6,906 nucleotides of DNA from Palsa-739 sp036512155 (GTDB taxonomy: Bacteria; Actinomycetota; Thermoleophilia; Gaiellales; Gaiellaceae). The position numbers and the translations under genes were made by a program. The notes under the pieces were generated by a model. The model was not told the DNA's origin, searched no databases, and was given only the letters and a program-made list of their open reading frames with translations. Numbering within the stretch: position 1 is the stretch's first letter; each line of letters begins with the position of its first letter. Location: NCBI GenBank assembly GCA_036512155.1, contig DATCBD010000106.1:1-6906 (forward strand). Direction: 5' to 3'. Shown in pieces: positions 6,711 to 6,906 of the stretch.

Positions 6711-6906
6711 CTATGCCCCGAGGAGGTTGTGGACGATGAGGTCGATCAGCTTGATCCCGATGAACGGCAGGATCACGCCGCCGAGCCCGTAGATGCCGAG
6801 GTTCCGGCGCAGCAGCGCCGTGGCGCCGATCGCGCGGTAGCGCACGCCCTTCAATGCAAGCGGGATGAGCGCCGGGATGATCAGCGCGTTGAAGATGATC
6901 GCAGAC
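6711..6906 (-). CDS. kdpB: KdpB, potassium-transporting P-type ATPase subunit, C-terminal end
   Basis: Only the last 64 residues are in the window; the gene continues beyond 6906. They cover the final transmembrane helices of KdpB, the ATP-hydrolysing subunit of the KdpFABC potassium pump in the cytoplasmic membrane. SAIIFNALIIPALIPLALKG at the start, then YRAIGATALLRRNLGIYG and PFIGIKLIDL, match KdpB from E. coli almost word for word. The protein ends LLGA followed by TAG at 6711-6713, a natural end for the family. No phosphorylation or nucleotide domain is visible here. In the usual order kdpC would follow. Instead the KdpD-type gene begins within a few bases, so KdpC must be encoded elsewhere or be missing. 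Confidence 0.97.
   Translation of the reverse strand, partial: SAIIFNALIIPALIPLALKGVRYRAIGATALLRRNLGIYGLGGVILPFIGIKLIDLIVHNLLGA

Overview
The window is GC-rich, almost completely coding DNA. Every gene I can support lies on the minus strand, so the biological order runs from 6906 down to 1. The protein families, the high GC and the gene order (an APC-type potassium permease next to two RCK/TrkA subunits, as in the ceoB/ceoC region of mycobacteria) suggest an actinobacterium. Thermoleophilia is my best guess, but nothing in the sequence proves it. There are no RNA genes, mobile elements, CRISPR arrays or gene-free stretches over 300 bases. The longest gap between genes is 17 bases.

In transcription order the window holds: the last 64 residues of KdpB, the P-type ATPase subunit of the Kdp potassium pump (6711-6906); a stand-alone KdpD-type sensor module without membrane or kinase domains (5615-6706); a small membrane-anchored universal stress (USP) protein (5100-5618); a KimA-like APC-superfamily potassium permease with a duplicated cytoplasmic tail (2794-5082); a tandem USP protein (1832-2794); an RCK_N-only TrkA protein (1401-1832); a full RCK_N+RCK_C TrkA protein (739-1401); and the N-terminal part of a secreted PQQ-like beta-propeller protein that runs off the left edge (1-760). 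The first seven genes form one potassium-homeostasis operon. Neighbouring genes are mostly joined by overlapping stop/start codons: one ATGA and three TGATG. The operon's promoter lies upstream of the window and I see no terminator.

The working picture is two potassium uptake systems, Kdp (ATP-driven) and a KimA-like symporter, in one unit with nucleotide-sensing regulators. These are two RCK proteins with intact Rossmann loops and up to six USP-like modules spread over four proteins. The main oddities are: kdpC is absent from its usual place after kdpB; KdpD lacks its kinase half; one TrkA lacks RCK_C; the permease tail is duplicated; and both the kdpD homologue and the beta-propeller gene have convincing N-terminal coding sequence with no ATG, GTG or TTG start, the best placed near-cognate codon in each case being ACG.
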